Of a stretch of DNA of 64,000 nt, positions 38,321-48,119 are shown piece by piece. Position 1 is the stretch's first letter. Every line of letters starts with the position of its first letter. The notes beneath the pieces are model-generated. The model had not been told where the DNA came from, ran no database searches, and saw only the letters and a program-made list of their open reading frames with translations. The DNA is from Prochlorococcus marinus str. MIT 0918 (lineage in GTDB: Bacteria; Cyanobacteriota; Cyanobacteriia; PCC-6307; Cyanobiaceae): NCBI RefSeq assembly GCF_027359415.1, contig NZ_CP114780.1, positions 186,001 through 250,000 of the forward strand. Direction: 5' to 3'. The position numbers and the translations under genes were made by a program.

Positions 38321-39265
38321 TTATTTCATGACAGGGGACCAAGTGGATCCTGTGGTTTGTAGATTCAATAAAGGAGCTCTACTTGCAACTCCTTCCTTCT
38401 CCCAAGCTTTAACCATGGCCTGACTAATCCTTTTCCCGTTTTCTTCTTTGCATAATGCAAGGATGCTTGGTCCTGCACCACTAATCGCACATCCAAATGC
38501 ACCTGCAGAAATAGCTGCTTCGCATACTTGTGGACCTCCTTTGATTAATTTCCATCGATATGGTTCATGAAGTCGGTCATGCATTCCATCAGTTATCAAG
38601 TCTTCTCTTCCTGTCCTGAGTCCATTCAATAGCAAGGTAAGTGATCCTAAATTGATTACAGCATCACTTATAGGAACAGTTTTGGGCATGACTCTTCTTG
38701 CCTCGCTGGTGCTTAGCCGAAGAGATGGTATTGCTACGACAGCTTTGATTGAATCATCCCAATCGCATCTAACTATTCTCCATCTTTGGGATGCGGCTTT
38801 CGCAGTAAAACATAACCCTCCTAGTAGAGAAGGCACGACATTATCTGGGTGACCTTCAATATCTATGGCTAGTTCAAGAAGTTTTTCCTTACTAAGAGGG
38901 GCATCAATTAGAGCATTTGCTCCTACAAGACCAGCGACAATTGCTGTAGCACTACTACCTAAACCCCTTGCAGGAGGAACAGCAAGTTTTACTCTTGCTT
39001 CTAATGCAAAGGGTTCTACTTCTGCCGTTTGCCAAACTCTTTGAGCTGCTCGATAAAAAAGGTTTTCAGGCCCACCTCTTAAATGATTTCCTTCAGTACT
39101 TTCCATAATGAGATCGAATCTTTCACTATCGCCTTCGATTCGTGTAATCGTGAAATAATTTTTCATTCCTAATGCAGCGCCTAAGCAGTCAAAACCTGGT
39201 CCTAGGTTCGCAGTGGTTGATGGGACTTCCACTAATACTTTTTTGCCTATGGGCGGCTGCATCAT
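38321..39265 (-). CDS. thrB: Homoserine kinase ThrB, 314 aa
   Basis: Phosphorylates L-homoserine in the threonine pathway. It is a GHMP kinase: the N-terminal VEVPSTTANLGPGFDCLGAAL block, the ATP-binding VPPARGLGSSATAIVAGLV motif, the DIEGHPDNVVPSLLGGLC region and the C-terminal AFGCAISGAGPSILAL motif are all present. The length is typical. It starts 9 nt after the glucokinase gene stop, so the two are likely cotranscribed, and it precedes ndhD by 62 nt. Confidence 0.97.
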   Translation of the reverse strand: MMQPPIGKKVLVEVPSTTANLGPGFDCLGAALGMKNYFTITRIEGDSERFDLIMESTEGNHLRGGPENLFYRAAQRVWQTAEVEPFALEARVKLAVPPARGLGSSATAIVAGLVGANALIDAPLSKEKLLELAIDIEGHPDNVVPSLLGGLCFTAKAASQRWRIVRCDWDDSIKAVVAIPSLRLSTSEARRVMPKTVPISDAVINLGSLTLLLNGLRTGREDLITDGMHDRLHEPYRWKLIKGGPQVCEAAISAGAFGCAISGAGPSILALCKEENGKRISQAMVKAWEKEGVASRAPLLNLQTTGSTWSPVMK

Positions 39266-39274
39266 TACTTTTAT

Positions 39275-40321
39275 TTATTCAGATAAGTTGATTCGTTTGG
39301 CCGTTAAATGTGCTTTACAAGCAGCACCAAATAGACCAGCATCAGGATCTATTAATGCCATTATTGGTATTTTTTCAAGAAAATTTGTAAAACGACCTTT
39401 GTTTTTTAATGCTTTTAAGAATATTTCGGATTGAAAACCAGTTAGATGTTTAGCTGCGGTTCCTCCACTAATCCATATTCCAGAACTACTTAGTTCATGT
39501 AAAGCGAGGTCTCCAACAGCTGAACCATAAGCGCTAAGCCAAATTTCTAAAACTTCTTTCATTATAGGATCACCTTTATGTGCAAAATTACTAACAATTT
39601 CTGGGAAATCATGATTTAAATCAGTTTGTTTTGGAATTTTTTCTGCTGTTGGTCTTAATGGATGAGATTTAGCATCTTCTTTCATCAATCTCCATCGTGC
39701 AATATTACCTAGACCAGTTCCGCTTACTACTCTTTCAATTGATAATCTTTCTAGATTTAGATCTTTCTTTAACCATTGGCATAGTTCCCATTCACTTTGA
39801 GTCCTGCAGGCAAATTCTTTATGTCCCCCTTCACTTGCTAGTACTTCAATGCCACTATTAGAGTTGAAACCTCTTGCCATACCAAGACCTGTTCCAGCTC
39901 CAATAATAGAAAAAATATCTTTATTAGAATTTTTAGTTATTTTATTATTTACTGATTGAATATAAGTAAACTGATCATTTTCAAGAAAAGGAATTGCATG
40001 AACTAAACATGAGAAATCATTTAGTAATAAAATTTTTTTAGTCTTTATTGATTCGTTTAATATTTTTTCATTTATATCCCAGTCTAGATTTGTTATTTTT
40101 ACGTTGCCATTATTAACCTTGCCAGCAACACCAATACAGCCAATACTCGGAGATGAAATAGTATTAGGTAATTTAGACAAAAATTCCTTTAAGATCTGAT
40201 TAAAAGATTGCCATTCTCTTGATAAATACTTTTCTTTAATTATTAATTTAAGTTTTCCATCAAATTTATATATTCCAAGGAGTGTTTTTGTACCTCCAAT
40301 ATCTCCTGCAAGTAGATTCAT
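39275..40321 (-). CDS. glk: Glucokinase, 348 aa
   Basis: Phosphorylates glucose to glucose 6-phosphate. The N-terminal LLAGDIGGTKTLLGIY (ATP-binding), LLNDFSCLVHAIPF (catalytic Asp in the LNDF motif), IGAGTGLGMARGF and ASEGGHKEFACRT (sugar binding) are those of the Glk type, not of the ROK family. The length is normal. It lies between thrS (48 nt upstream) and thrB (9 nt downstream). It would return glucose released from glycogen or sucrose to central metabolism, complementing glgA/glgB in this window. It is distinct from the ROK remnant at 31768. Confidence 0.96.
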   Translation of the reverse strand: MNLLAGDIGGTKTLLGIYKFDGKLKLIIKEKYLSREWQSFNQILKEFLSKLPNTISSPSIGCIGVAGKVNNGNVKITNLDWDINEKILNESIKTKKILLLNDFSCLVHAIPFLENDQFTYIQSVNNKITKNSNKDIFSIIGAGTGLGMARGFNSNSGIEVLASEGGHKEFACRTQSEWELCQWLKKDLNLERLSIERVVSGTGLGNIARWRLMKEDAKSHPLRPTAEKIPKQTDLNHDFPEIVSNFAHKGDPIMKEVLEIWLSAYGSAVGDLALHELSSSGIWISGGTAAKHLTGFQSEIFLKALKNKGRFTNFLEKIPIMALIDPDAGLFGAACKAHLTAKRINLSE

Positions 40322-40369
40322 ATATTTAAATGTTATTGTATTGATTAATAATATAAGATTTCATAACAG

Positions 40370-42295
40370 CTATCTATTTTTGCTTGATAATGATTTTAAA
40401 GATATAGCTTCTTGCAGGATTGTTAAAAATATTTCTAATTTCATAGAGCCTAAATCTTTTCCTTCTCTTGTCCTTACAGAAACTGTTTGATTTTCTTCCT
40501 CTTTGTCACCAATAATTAACTGATAAGGAATTCTTTGGAGTGTATGTTCTCGTATCTTAAATCCAATCTTCTCATTTCTAATATCTAGGTGTGTCCTTAT
40601 TCTGTTTTTTATTAGAGAGTTGAATACTTTCTTAGACTCCATTGTATTTCTATCAGTTATGTTCATAACTACTACTTGTATAGGAGATAACCACACAGGG
40701 AATTTTCCTTCATATTCCTCTATTAAAATCCCTATAAACCTCTCAAATGAACCAAGTATTGCTCTATGAAGCATTACTGGTACTTGCCTCTCGTTATTTT
40801 CATCAATATAACTTGCATTTAGCCTTCCAGGCATAGAAAAGTCAACTTGAATAGTTCCACATTGCCAAACTCTGTCTAGGCAGTCTTTTAAAGAGAATTC
40901 AATTTTAGGACCATAAAAAGCTCCTTCTCCTGGTAGGTATGACCAGTCTAAATGTTTTAAATTCAATGCATCAGCTAGAGCCTTTTCTGATTTGTCCCAA
41001 ATTTCATCATTACCTACTCTCTTTTCAGGCCTTGTTGATAATTTAATAATAATTGATTCAAATCCAAAAGCTTTATATACATCGAATACTAGGTCTATAA
41101 ATTTATCTACCTCATCTTGAATCTGTTCTTCTGTACAGAAGATATGGGCATCATCTTGAACAAAATTTCTTACTCTCATTAATCCATGAAGTGCTCCTGA
41201 TGGTTCATTTCTATGACAAGAACCAAATTCAGCTAGTCTTAAAGGCAGATCTTTGTAACTTTTAAGCCCTTGATTGAAAATTTGGATATGACAAGGACAA
41301 TTCATTGGTTTTATCGCATATTCTCGATTCTCTGATGTTGTAGTAAACATATCATCTTTGAATTTTTCCCAATGACCAGACTTTTCCCAAAGAGAACGAT
41401 CGACTGCTTGCGGCGTTTTTATCTCTTGATATTCATTTAATTCCAGTGTTTCGCGGATATAATTTTCAAGAACTTGATATATGGACCAGCCTTTAGGGTG
41501 CCAAAAAATCATGCCAGGAGATTCTTCTTGTGTATGAAATAAATTGAGTTTCTTTCCTATTTTCCGGTGGTCTCTTTTTTCAGCTTCGCTTAATTTAGTT
41601 AGGTAACTTTGAAGTTCTTTGGAAGTTCCCCAAGCAGTTCCGTATATTCGTTGCAACATTTCATTATTAGAGTTTCCTTTCCAATAAGCTCCAGAAACCT
41701 TCATTAAAGAAAAGGATCTAAGATGTTTAGTATTAGGTACATGAGGTCCTCTGCACATATCAATATATTCTTGATGTTTATATAATTTTATAATTTCTCC
41801 TTCAGGTATTTCATCGATAATTTTAACTTTATATGGTTCCCCTCTTTCTAAGAATATTTTACGGGCTGATTCTTTTGAAACCACTTCAACTATAACTTCA
41901 TAATCTTGCTTAATAAGTTCTCTAATTCTTTTCTCAATATTTTCAAGATCTATTGGTGTAAAGGCGTTTTCATATGCAATATCATAATAAAAACCATTTT
42001 CTATTACTGGGCCAATTGCCATTTTAGCTGTGGGATATAGTTGTTTAACTGCATGACCTAATAAGTGTGCAAATGAGTGACGAATAATATCTATACCTTC
42101 TTTGTTTTTAGATGTAATTATATTTACTGTACTGTCATAATCAATTGGAATTGAGGTATCTATTAAGTTTCCATTTACTTTGCCTGCAAGAGCAGCATTA
42201 GCTAGTCCAGGCCCAATATTAGAAGCAATCTGAGCTATTGTTACTGGTTGGGAAAAATTTTTCTGACTTCCGTCAGGAAGAGTAATTATAGGCAT
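40370..42295 (-). CDS. thrS: Threonyl-tRNA synthetase ThrS, 641 aa
   Basis: Charges tRNA-Thr. Domains in order: TGS ([21 protein letters not shown]), the editing domain with [16 protein letters not shown] and [15 protein letters not shown], the class II catalytic core ([56 protein letters not shown]) and the C-terminal anticodon-binding domain ([24 protein letters not shown]). The length and zinc-binding Cys/His residues are normal. Its ATG shares one base with the trpS stop (TAATG at 42295), so the two synthetases are translationally coupled. Confidence 0.99.
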   Translation of the reverse strand: MPIITLPDGSQKNFSQPVTIAQIASNIGPGLANAALAGKVNGNLIDTSIPIDYDSTVNIITSKNKEGIDIIRHSFAHLLGHAVKQLYPTAKMAIGPVIENGFYYDIAYENAFTPIDLENIEKRIRELIKQDYEVIVEVVSKESARKIFLERGEPYKVKIIDEIPEGEIIKLYKHQEYIDMCRGPHVPNTKHLRSFSLMKVSGAYWKGNSNNEMLQRIYGTAWGTSKELQSYLTKLSEAEKRDHRKIGKKLNLFHTQEESPGMIFWHPKGWSIYQVLENYIRETLELNEYQEIKTPQAVDRSLWEKSGHWEKFKDDMFTTTSENREYAIKPMNCPCHIQIFNQGLKSYKDLPLRLAEFGSCHRNEPSGALHGLMRVRNFVQDDAHIFCTEEQIQDEVDKFIDLVFDVYKAFGFESIIIKLSTRPEKRVGNDEIWDKSEKALADALNLKHLDWSYLPGEGAFYGPKIEFSLKDCLDRVWQCGTIQVDFSMPGRLNASYIDENNERQVPVMLHRAILGSFERFIGILIEEYEGKFPVWLSPIQVVVMNITDRNTMESKKVFNSLIKNRIRTHLDIRNEKIGFKIREHTLQRIPYQLIIGDKEEENQTVSVRTREGKDLGSMKLEIFLTILQEAISLKSLSSKNR

Positions 42296-43356
42296 TATTT
42301 ATCTATTTGTTCTAATAATCCAATAGCTTTTCTAATTCTTTTTAAAGTTGAATTAGATAATTCTTTTGCTTGCTGAGTTCCATTAATAAGAATTTGATTT
42401 AGTTCCTCAGGGTTTTTTGATAAAGAAGTATATTTTTCTTGTATGGGTTGAAGGCATGAAATTATTGCTTCTGTTAGGAGAGGTTTGAATTTTCCCCAAC
42501 CCATTTCTGCACATTCTTTTGAAACTTTTTCTCGACTTTGGTTAGTAACCATAGAATAAATCCCTAAAAGATTGTCTGCTTCAGGTCTATTTGAATTATC
42601 AAATTCTAAGCCAATATACTGATCTGTTTTGGCACGTTTGATTTTTTTTCTTATTATATCTGGACTATCTAAAAGTGAAATCCTACTATTTTCATTTGGA
42701 TCGCTTTTGCTCATTTTGCTTTTACCATCGCATAAACTCATTATTTTCCCACCTTCTTTCATTATTAAAGGTTCAGGGACTTTTAGTATGTGATTATCTT
42801 TTTTGCCAAATTTAGAATTAATTCTTTGTTGGGCAATATTTCTAGCTAATTCTAAATGCTGCTTTTGATCTTCACCAACAGGGACTAAGTCAGGATTATA
42901 TAAAAGAATGTCTGCCGCCATCAGAACTGGGTAGTCAAGTAAACCTATAGATACATTGTATCCTTGTTTAACTGCTTTTTCTTTAAATTGGATCATCCTT
43001 TCCATCCAATTTAGAGGCGTTAAACAATTTAAAAGCCAACAAAGTTCACTATGAGCTGGTATATGACTTTGAATAAAAATGGAACATTTATTGGGATCCA
43101 TCCCACATGCAACATACAAAGCTGCAGTAGATAAAGTGTTTGCTTTTAGTTCTTCTGGATTATGAGGAACAGTTAATGCATGAAGGTCAACAACACAAAC
43201 ATATGTCTCATATTCATTCTGAAGTTCTACCCAGTTGCGAATAGCACCAAGCCAATTACCTATATGCAGAGCACCTGTAGGTTGAACCCCTGATAGAACT
43301 CTTTTTTTATTCACTGAAGCCTTTTCATTGATTATTGAGCAATTCTTTTTCGTCAT
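42295..43356 (-). CDS. trpS: Tryptophanyl-tRNA synthetase TrpS, 353 aa
   Basis: Class I synthetase for tRNA-Trp. The signature [24 protein letters not shown] contains HIGN, and [14 protein letters not shown] contains [33 protein letters not shown] is the tryptophan-binding region. The ATG at 43356 (MTKKNCSII) overlaps the upstream Gly/Arg-rich gene by 32 nt. A GTG 15 codons later ([10 protein letters not shown]) would start exactly at the conserved family beginning and remove the overlap, so either start is possible. It is followed by thrS with a 1-nt overlap. Confidence 0.97.
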   Translation of the reverse strand: MTKKNCSIINEKASVNKKRVLSGVQPTGALHIGNWLGAIRNWVELQNEYETYVCVVDLHALTVPHNPEELKANTLSTAALYVACGMDPNKCSIFIQSHIPAHSELCWLLNCLTPLNWMERMIQFKEKAVKQGYNVSIGLLDYPVLMAADILLYNPDLVPVGEDQKQHLELARNIAQQRINSKFGKKDNHILKVPEPLIMKEGGKIMSLCDGKSKMSKSDPNENSRISLLDSPDIIRKKIKRAKTDQYIGLEFDNSNRPEADNLLGIYSMVTNQSREKVSKECAEMGWGKFKPLLTEAIISCLQPIQEKYTSLSKNPEELNQILINGTQQAKELSNSTLKRIRKAIGLLEQIDK

Positions 43357-43858
43357 TACTTATTTCTTCTTTGGTTTCGATTGGCTCTATTGATTTGTTT
43401 TCAGAAGATTCATTATTTAAATTGTTCTCAGATTCTTTTTCTTGATTATCCTCATTAGATTTTTGTTCTGGCTTTGCAGGTCTTGCAAAGGGGTTGGGCT
43501 TGGAATGGTGTGATGATTGATTATCTGTTCGCCCTCTATCTCTTTCAGAGTTGAACTTATTTTGTTTGGATTGTGGGTTTTGTGATCGATATTCTGCTAT
43601 TAGCTCATCAATTTTACCTTCTTCAATCATTTGACCAAGTGTTCTTAAAGCAAATCCTAGAACTGCAACTGTTGAGCGTAAATTAAAAGCTTCTTGAATA
43701 GTTCTTGAAGCTCTCATTTCATTGTCACTTAATCTAATCCTAAACCCACCACTATCTCGACCGCCAGGATTCCTACCATTTCTAAAACCGCCTCTTATTC
43801 CATCTCTTCCATTGTTAAAATTTCTTCCCTTTTGAGGATCACCGTAGGAATCACCCAT
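43325..43858 (-). CDS. Gly/Arg-rich conserved protein with an acidic tail, 177 aa, unknown function
   Basis: The first ~40 residues are rich in Gly, Arg, Asn and Asp (GIRGGFRNGRNPGGRDSGGF), like RNA-contacting RGG tails. A conserved helical core (IRLSDNEMRASRTIQEAFNL, then ALRTLGQMIEEGKIDELIAE) covers ~41-95. The last 80 residues are low-complexity: charged and Asn/Glu/Lys-rich. I do not recognise a named family. The gene lies upstream of trpS on the same strand and overlaps it by 32 nt, so a link to translation or RNA handling is possible but inferred only. The RNA-like composition alone does not prove RNA binding. Confidence 0.75.
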   Translation of the reverse strand: MGDSYGDPQKGRNFNNGRDGIRGGFRNGRNPGGRDSGGFRIRLSDNEMRASRTIQEAFNLRSTVAVLGFALRTLGQMIEEGKIDELIAEYRSQNPQSKQNKFNSERDRGRTDNQSSHHSKPNPFARPAKPEQKSNEDNQEKESENNLNNESSENKSIEPIETKEEISNDEKELLNNQ

Positions 43859-43965
43859 GAATTTTAGTCAACATCAAAAACTAAGTGTGGCGCATCTTTG
43901 ACCTTCTTGAAAAGGTTTCAGAAAAGTCGTTGAGCAGATTCACACTTTATTATGTTCGGTCGTAA

Positions 43966-44076
43966 ATGGGATTTTCAAGTAAATTAATTAAATTTTGTGT
44001 GTTCTTTCATCATAAATCCTTTGTTATATATGGTTTTATAGCTGTTTCATTTGCTTTAATTACTTTATTGAGTTAA
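43966..44076 (+). other. Possible 36-aa membrane peptide
   Basis: An ATG frame lies in the 242-nt gap before the DUF697-like gene. The product is a basic N-terminus followed by one hydrophobic helix (SFVIYGFIAVSFALITLLS). Picocyanobacteria have many single-helix peptides such as small photosystem and cytochrome subunits. This one matches none that I know and has no clear Shine-Dalgarno sequence. It may simply be chance. Confidence 0.25.
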
Positions 44077-44101
44077 TTAAAGAAGAGGGTAAAGAAAACT
44101 T

Positions 44102-45457
44102 ATGAAAAACTTAATTCCATCTTTTAGTCTTCCTAAATTGCCAGTAGGCAAAGCTGGTGTTGTTCTTGGTTCAGTAATAGCTGGTCAATGGATTGTCACT
44201 GATTTAGTTCACGTCCCTTCTGGGGGACTTGCTTTTTTAGCTGCAGGTGCTGGTATTTGGTTTCTTTCTAAGCCCTCAGTTGGTTCTTTTGCTGCGCCTT
44301 CTACTGTAAAAGGTTGGATAAAACGATGTAATGAAGTATTAAAGCAATTTGAATCATTAGAAGATCCATCTGAACATTTTAATAATTCAGAAGAAAGATC
44401 AAACTCTCTGAAAGAGGTTATTTCAAGAGAAACTCCACAGTCACTTTCTGTAATAAGTACAACGGGACAGGTTTTGCCAGAATTAAATTTGTTGGAATCA
44501 GCCGTTACTTGTTCTAAGCCTTTAAAACTTTCATGCTCTTCATCTCTTCCAATAAATAATCAGTCATGGGAATTTCCAAATAACTTTTTTGAACAGGATT
44601 TAATTGTTTATTACCTTCCTTTACCTTTGAGGGCAGTAGATTTGCTTTGGCTTAAGACTATTCCTAATGATTTACCTTCATGGATAATGGTCTCCACTGA
44701 TCAGTCTGAGGATTGGCCGAGTCAATTAAAAGCACTTAATTCGCAATTGCCTGAAAGGTGGGTGAATAGAATTCTTAAATGGAATGACAATCCTGAGCAT
44801 TTAAAACAAGTGCTTACTCCTGTTAGAAGATCTTTAGAACAGTCAAAGACCAATACAGATAAAACTTGTCAGAGACTTTTGTCTAGGCTTCATAGTTCTT
44901 GGCAAGCAGATCTAGAAACATTAAGAAGGGAGAAATTTCGTGTTATTCAAAACCGTTCTCAATGGATTGTTGCAGGAGCTGTCTTTGCTTCTCCAGTACC
45001 ATCTACAGATCTGTTATCAGTAGCAGTCGTAAATGGGTTGATGATTCAGGAAATGGGCAGTCTTTGGTCATGTAGCTTTAAACCAGAGTTGTTAAATGCT
45101 GTAGCACGTCAACTTGCTATGGCTGCTTTAGCTCAGGGGGTTGTTGAGTGGAGTGGTCAAGCTTTACTTGGTGTGGCTAAATTACATGGAGGTACATGGT
45201 TAGCTGCTGGGGCCATGCAGGCACTTAGTGCAGCATATTTAACAAGAGTAGTAGGCACGTCAATGGCTGATTGGATGGCATTGAATAATGGAGTTGCTAA
45301 ACCAGATTTGGATTTATTAAAATTACAAGCACCAGAATTAATTGCTAAAGCAGCGGAAAAAGAAAAAGTAGATTGGTCAAGTTTTGTAATTCAATCTAAA
45401 AATTGGATTAAGGGTCAAGTTGTTAATCAAGAAAATATTCAAGCTCAATTATCCTAA
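44102..45457 (+). CDS. DUF697/YcjF-like membrane protein, 451 aa
   Basis: An N-terminal pair of hydrophobic segments (AGVVLGSVIAGQWIVTDL, GGLAFLAAGAGIWFL) is followed by a soluble middle region with WIMVSTDQSEDWPSQLKALN, resembling a GTPase-like fold whose P-loop is absent. The C-terminal part (residues ~300-430) carries hydrophobic helices with SPVPSTDLLSVAVVNGLMIQEMG and VVGTSMADWMALN, which resembles DUF697, a domain found after small GTPases in bacteria. The function is unknown. A good Shine-Dalgarno region (AGAAGAGGG) precedes the ATG. It is followed, 38 nt on, by the Mn transporter genes. Confidence 0.78.
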   Translation: MKNLIPSFSLPKLPVGKAGVVLGSVIAGQWIVTDLVHVPSGGLAFLAAGAGIWFLSKPSVGSFAAPSTVKGWIKRCNEVLKQFESLEDPSEHFNNSEERSNSLKEVISRETPQSLSVISTTGQVLPELNLLESAVTCSKPLKLSCSSSLPINNQSWEFPNNFFEQDLIVYYLPLPLRAVDLLWLKTIPNDLPSWIMVSTDQSEDWPSQLKALNSQLPERWVNRILKWNDNPEHLKQVLTPVRRSLEQSKTNTDKTCQRLLSRLHSSWQADLETLRREKFRVIQNRSQWIVAGAVFASPVPSTDLLSVAVVNGLMIQEMGSLWSCSFKPELLNAVARQLAMAALAQGVVEWSGQALLGVAKLHGGTWLAAGAMQALSAAYLTRVVGTSMADWMALNNGVAKPDLDLLKLQAPELIAKAAEKEKVDWSSFVIQSKNWIKGQVVNQENIQAQLS

Positions 45458-45494
45458 TTTTTATTTAGCCATATAAGGACAATAATATAACTTA

Positions 45495-46445
45495 ATGGAT
45501 AGAGAGTTTCTAAAGACTAAAAAGATTTTATTTCTAAATATATTTAGCATTTTTTTGTTACTTATATTTAATGTTTCTTGCAAGCCACTTTCTTCAAATA
45601 AGGATCAGATTGTAAATCCCTCAAAACTCATAGTCTTAACAACGTTTACTGTTCTTGCTGATATAGCAAAAAATATAGCGGGTGAAAGATTAATTGTAGA
45701 ATCTATAACTAAACCAGGTGCAGAAATACATGGTTATAAACCTACTCCAAGTGATTTAGTAAGGGCTTCTAAGGCTGATTTAATTGTTGAAAATGGTCTT
45801 GGACTTGAATTGTGGGCAAAGAAATTTACTTCTTCATTGAATGATGTATCACGTGTTGTACTAACTGACGGCATAAACCCCTTACCCATAGAAGGTGATG
45901 TTTATGCAGGCAGGCCTAATCCCCATGCTTGGATGTCGCCTTTAAGAGCTATTCATTATGTAGATAAACTTGCATCGGCTTTTATTTCGATTGATCATGA
46001 AGGAAAAGAAGTTTATTTAAAAAATTCTGACATTTATAAAAAGAAATTGATCGATCTTGATCAGGAACTTAGAACAGCTTTGGAAAAAGTCCCACTTGAA
46101 AAAAGGGTATTAGTTAGTTGTGAAGGAGCATTATCCTATTTGGCAGATGACTACGGTTTCCAAGAAGCTTATTTGTGGCCTGTTAATGCAGAGAGTCAAG
46201 TAACCCCTAGAAGGATGGAAAAATTAATCGCAACTATTTCCAAGACACAAGTACCTGTAGTGTTTTGTGAAACTACAGTTAGCGAAAAGCCTCAACTAGA
46301 AGTTTCACGTATTACACAAACCACTTTTGGTGGTAAGTTTTTTGTTGACTCTCTTTCTGATAAAGATGGACCTGCGCCAACTTTTATTGATCTCCAGCGG
46401 CATAATGTCCGACTAATTCTTAAAGGATTTGCTGTAAACAATTAA
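45495..46445 (+). CDS. mntC: Manganese-type ABC transporter substrate-binding lipoprotein (MntC-like), 316 aa
   Basis: Captures a divalent metal ion in the periplasm for import. The N-terminal hydrophobic segment ends in FNVSC (Cys29), a lipoprotein site. The cluster A-I ligand set is His79 (GAEIHGYKP), His144 (NPHAWMSP), Glu210 (VSCEGALSYL) and Asp285 (FFVDSLSD). Glu at the third position is the mark of Mn-type proteins; Zn-type ZnuA has His there and a His-rich loop, which is absent. This is family knowledge applied to visible residues. It leads the mntCAB unit, followed after 6 nt by the ATPase gene. Confidence 0.88.
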   Translation: MDREFLKTKKILFLNIFSIFLLLIFNVSCKPLSSNKDQIVNPSKLIVLTTFTVLADIAKNIAGERLIVESITKPGAEIHGYKPTPSDLVRASKADLIVENGLGLELWAKKFTSSLNDVSRVVLTDGINPLPIEGDVYAGRPNPHAWMSPLRAIHYVDKLASAFISIDHEGKEVYLKNSDIYKKKLIDLDQELRTALEKVPLEKRVLVSCEGALSYLADDYGFQEAYLWPVNAESQVTPRRMEKLIATISKTQVPVVFCETTVSEKPQLEVSRITQTTFGGKFFVDSLSDKDGPAPTFIDLQRHNVRLILKGFAVNN

Positions 46446-46451
46446 AGAGAT

Positions 46452-47237
46452 ATGAAATCATTCAGGAATCAAGACGATTTAGCTTCTCTTAGGATTGAGG
46501 CTGATCAAGTCTGTGTTGATTACAACGGTACGGTAGCTCTTTACGATGCAAGCCTAAAGCTTCAAGCAGGTTGTATTTGTGGATTGGTTGGGATGAATGG
46601 AGCAGGTAAATCTACTTTTTTTAAGGCTTTAATGGGATTTGTTCGTCCTTCAAGGGGGAAAATTCTTATCAATGGAAGTTCCGTTCATAATGCACAGAAA
46701 GATCAGGCAGTAGCTTATGTTCCCCAAAATGAAGGTATTGACTGTTCATTTCCTGTAAGTGTTTGGGATGTAGTTATGATGGGAAGATATGGGTCAATGA
46801 GTTTTTTAAGAGTTCCTAGAGAATCTGATAAAAGGGCTGTTATAGATGCATTGGAAAGGGTTGAATTAATTGACCTATGTAATAGACCTATAGGATCTCT
46901 TTCAGGTGGCCAACGTAAAAGGGCTTTTCTTGCCCGAGCAATAGCTCAGAGAGCCTCAGTATTGCTTTTAGATGAACCTTTTTCGGGGGTTGATATACGA
47001 ACAGAAAAGCTTATGGCGGATTTGTTTTTACAATTGCGGCAACATGGAAGATCAATCTTGATATCAACCCATGACCTTAGTCATGTTCGTGATTTTTGTG
47101 ATGTTGTTGTTCTTATTAATAAAACAGTATTGGCTTATGGAAATACTTCTGATGTTTTTACCTCAGAGAATCTTTCTTTAACTTTTGGAGGTATGAAGCC
47201 TGACCCTATATCAGGAGCAATTTCTGCCAAAGAATAA
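46452..47237 (+). CDS. mntA: Metal ABC transporter ATPase (MntA/ZnuC-like), 261 aa
   Basis: Powers the metal importer. Walker A is VGMNGAGKSTFFKAL near residue 46, the Q-loop AYVPQNEGIDCSFPV, the signature LSGGQRKRAFLARA, Walker B VLLLDEPFSGVD and the H-loop ISTHDLSHVRDF. The IDCSFPVSVWDVVMMGRYG stretch is typical of the Zn/Mn group. It lies 6 nt after mntC and 3 nt before mntB, so all three are surely one operon. The assignment to Mn rests on the mntC ligand residues. Confidence 0.93.
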   Translation: MKSFRNQDDLASLRIEADQVCVDYNGTVALYDASLKLQAGCICGLVGMNGAGKSTFFKALMGFVRPSRGKILINGSSVHNAQKDQAVAYVPQNEGIDCSFPVSVWDVVMMGRYGSMSFLRVPRESDKRAVIDALERVELIDLCNRPIGSLSGGQRKRAFLARAIAQRASVLLLDEPFSGVDIRTEKLMADLFLQLRQHGRSILISTHDLSHVRDFCDVVVLINKTVLAYGNTSDVFTSENLSLTFGGMKPDPISGAISAKE

Positions 47238-47240
47238 AAC

Positions 47241-48110
47241 ATGCATGCAGCTTTCATTTCGATAGAGCCATATTCCTTTTTAATAGATCCACTTTCTCAT
47301 GATTTTATGAGAAGGGCATTGCTCATTAGCGCAATAGTAGGAGGGGTTTGTGGATTCCTTTCCTGTTATATGACTCTCAAGGGATGGGCATTGATGGGTG
47401 ACGCGGTTTCACACGCAGTTATGCCTGGAGTAGTAGTTGCTTATGCATTAGGATTTCCTTTCTCATTAGGCGCCTTTATATTTGGTGTGGGTTCAGTAGC
47501 ATTAATAGGTTTTATTAAACAGAAATCTAGAGTGAAAGAAGATACAGTAATAGGATTAGTATTTACAGGTTTTTTTGCATTAGGTTTAGTTTTAGTATCA
47601 AAAATAAAAAGCAATATTGACTTGATCCATATACTTTTTGGTAGTCCATTGGGGATATCAGATTCTGATGTTAGACAGACTTTGATAATTTCTTTGATTG
47701 TAGTTTTAACATTAATAATCTTTAGAAAAGATTTGATGCTTTATTGTTTTGACCCGACACATGCTAGATCTATTGGAATAAATACTGGTTTACTTCATTA
47801 TTTATTATTATCAGTTTTATCATTAGCAGCTGTAGCTGGCTTGCAGACTGTAGGGATTATTTTAGTAGTTGCAATGTTAATAACACCTGGAGCTACAGCA
47901 TATTTATTAACTGATCGCTTTGATAGAATGACTTATCTAGCAATAATTAGTAGTGTTATATCGAGTATTTTAGGAGTTTATATAAGTTATTGGTCCGATA
48001 TTGAAACAGGAGGCTCTATTGTACTAGTACAAACATTTATATTTCTATTGGCTTTTTTATTTGCTCCAAGATATGGAATCTTAAAATTAAATAATAGTAA
48101 GAATCATTAA
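47241..48110 (+). CDS. mntB: Metal ABC transporter permease (MntB/ZnuB-like), 289 aa
   Basis: Membrane channel of the importer, family ABC-3. It has about eight hydrophobic helices. Family motifs are GFLSCYMTLKGWALMGDAVSHAVMPGVVVAY near the N-terminus, with the GD-x-x-SHA coupling signature, KEDTVIGLVFTGFFALGLVL, and AGLQTVGIILVVAMLITPGATAYLL. The length is typical. Spacing to mntA is 3 nt and to the next gene 9 nt. Confidence 0.94.
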   Translation: MHAAFISIEPYSFLIDPLSHDFMRRALLISAIVGGVCGFLSCYMTLKGWALMGDAVSHAVMPGVVVAYALGFPFSLGAFIFGVGSVALIGFIKQKSRVKEDTVIGLVFTGFFALGLVLVSKIKSNIDLIHILFGSPLGISDSDVRQTLIISLIVVLTLIIFRKDLMLYCFDPTHARSIGINTGLLHYLLLSVLSLAAVAGLQTVGIILVVAMLITPGATAYLLTDRFDRMTYLAIISSVISSILGVYISYWSDIETGGSIVLVQTFIFLLAFLFAPRYGILKLNNSKNH

Positions 48111-48119
48111 TGAGTTGTT

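Noticed and set aside
43310-43356. trpS overlap with its upstream gene taken as a real 32-nt coding overlap
   Set aside because: A GTG at about 43311 starts right at the conserved TrpS beginning, so the overlap may be only a start-site choice. It was kept as an annotation note rather than a separate finding.
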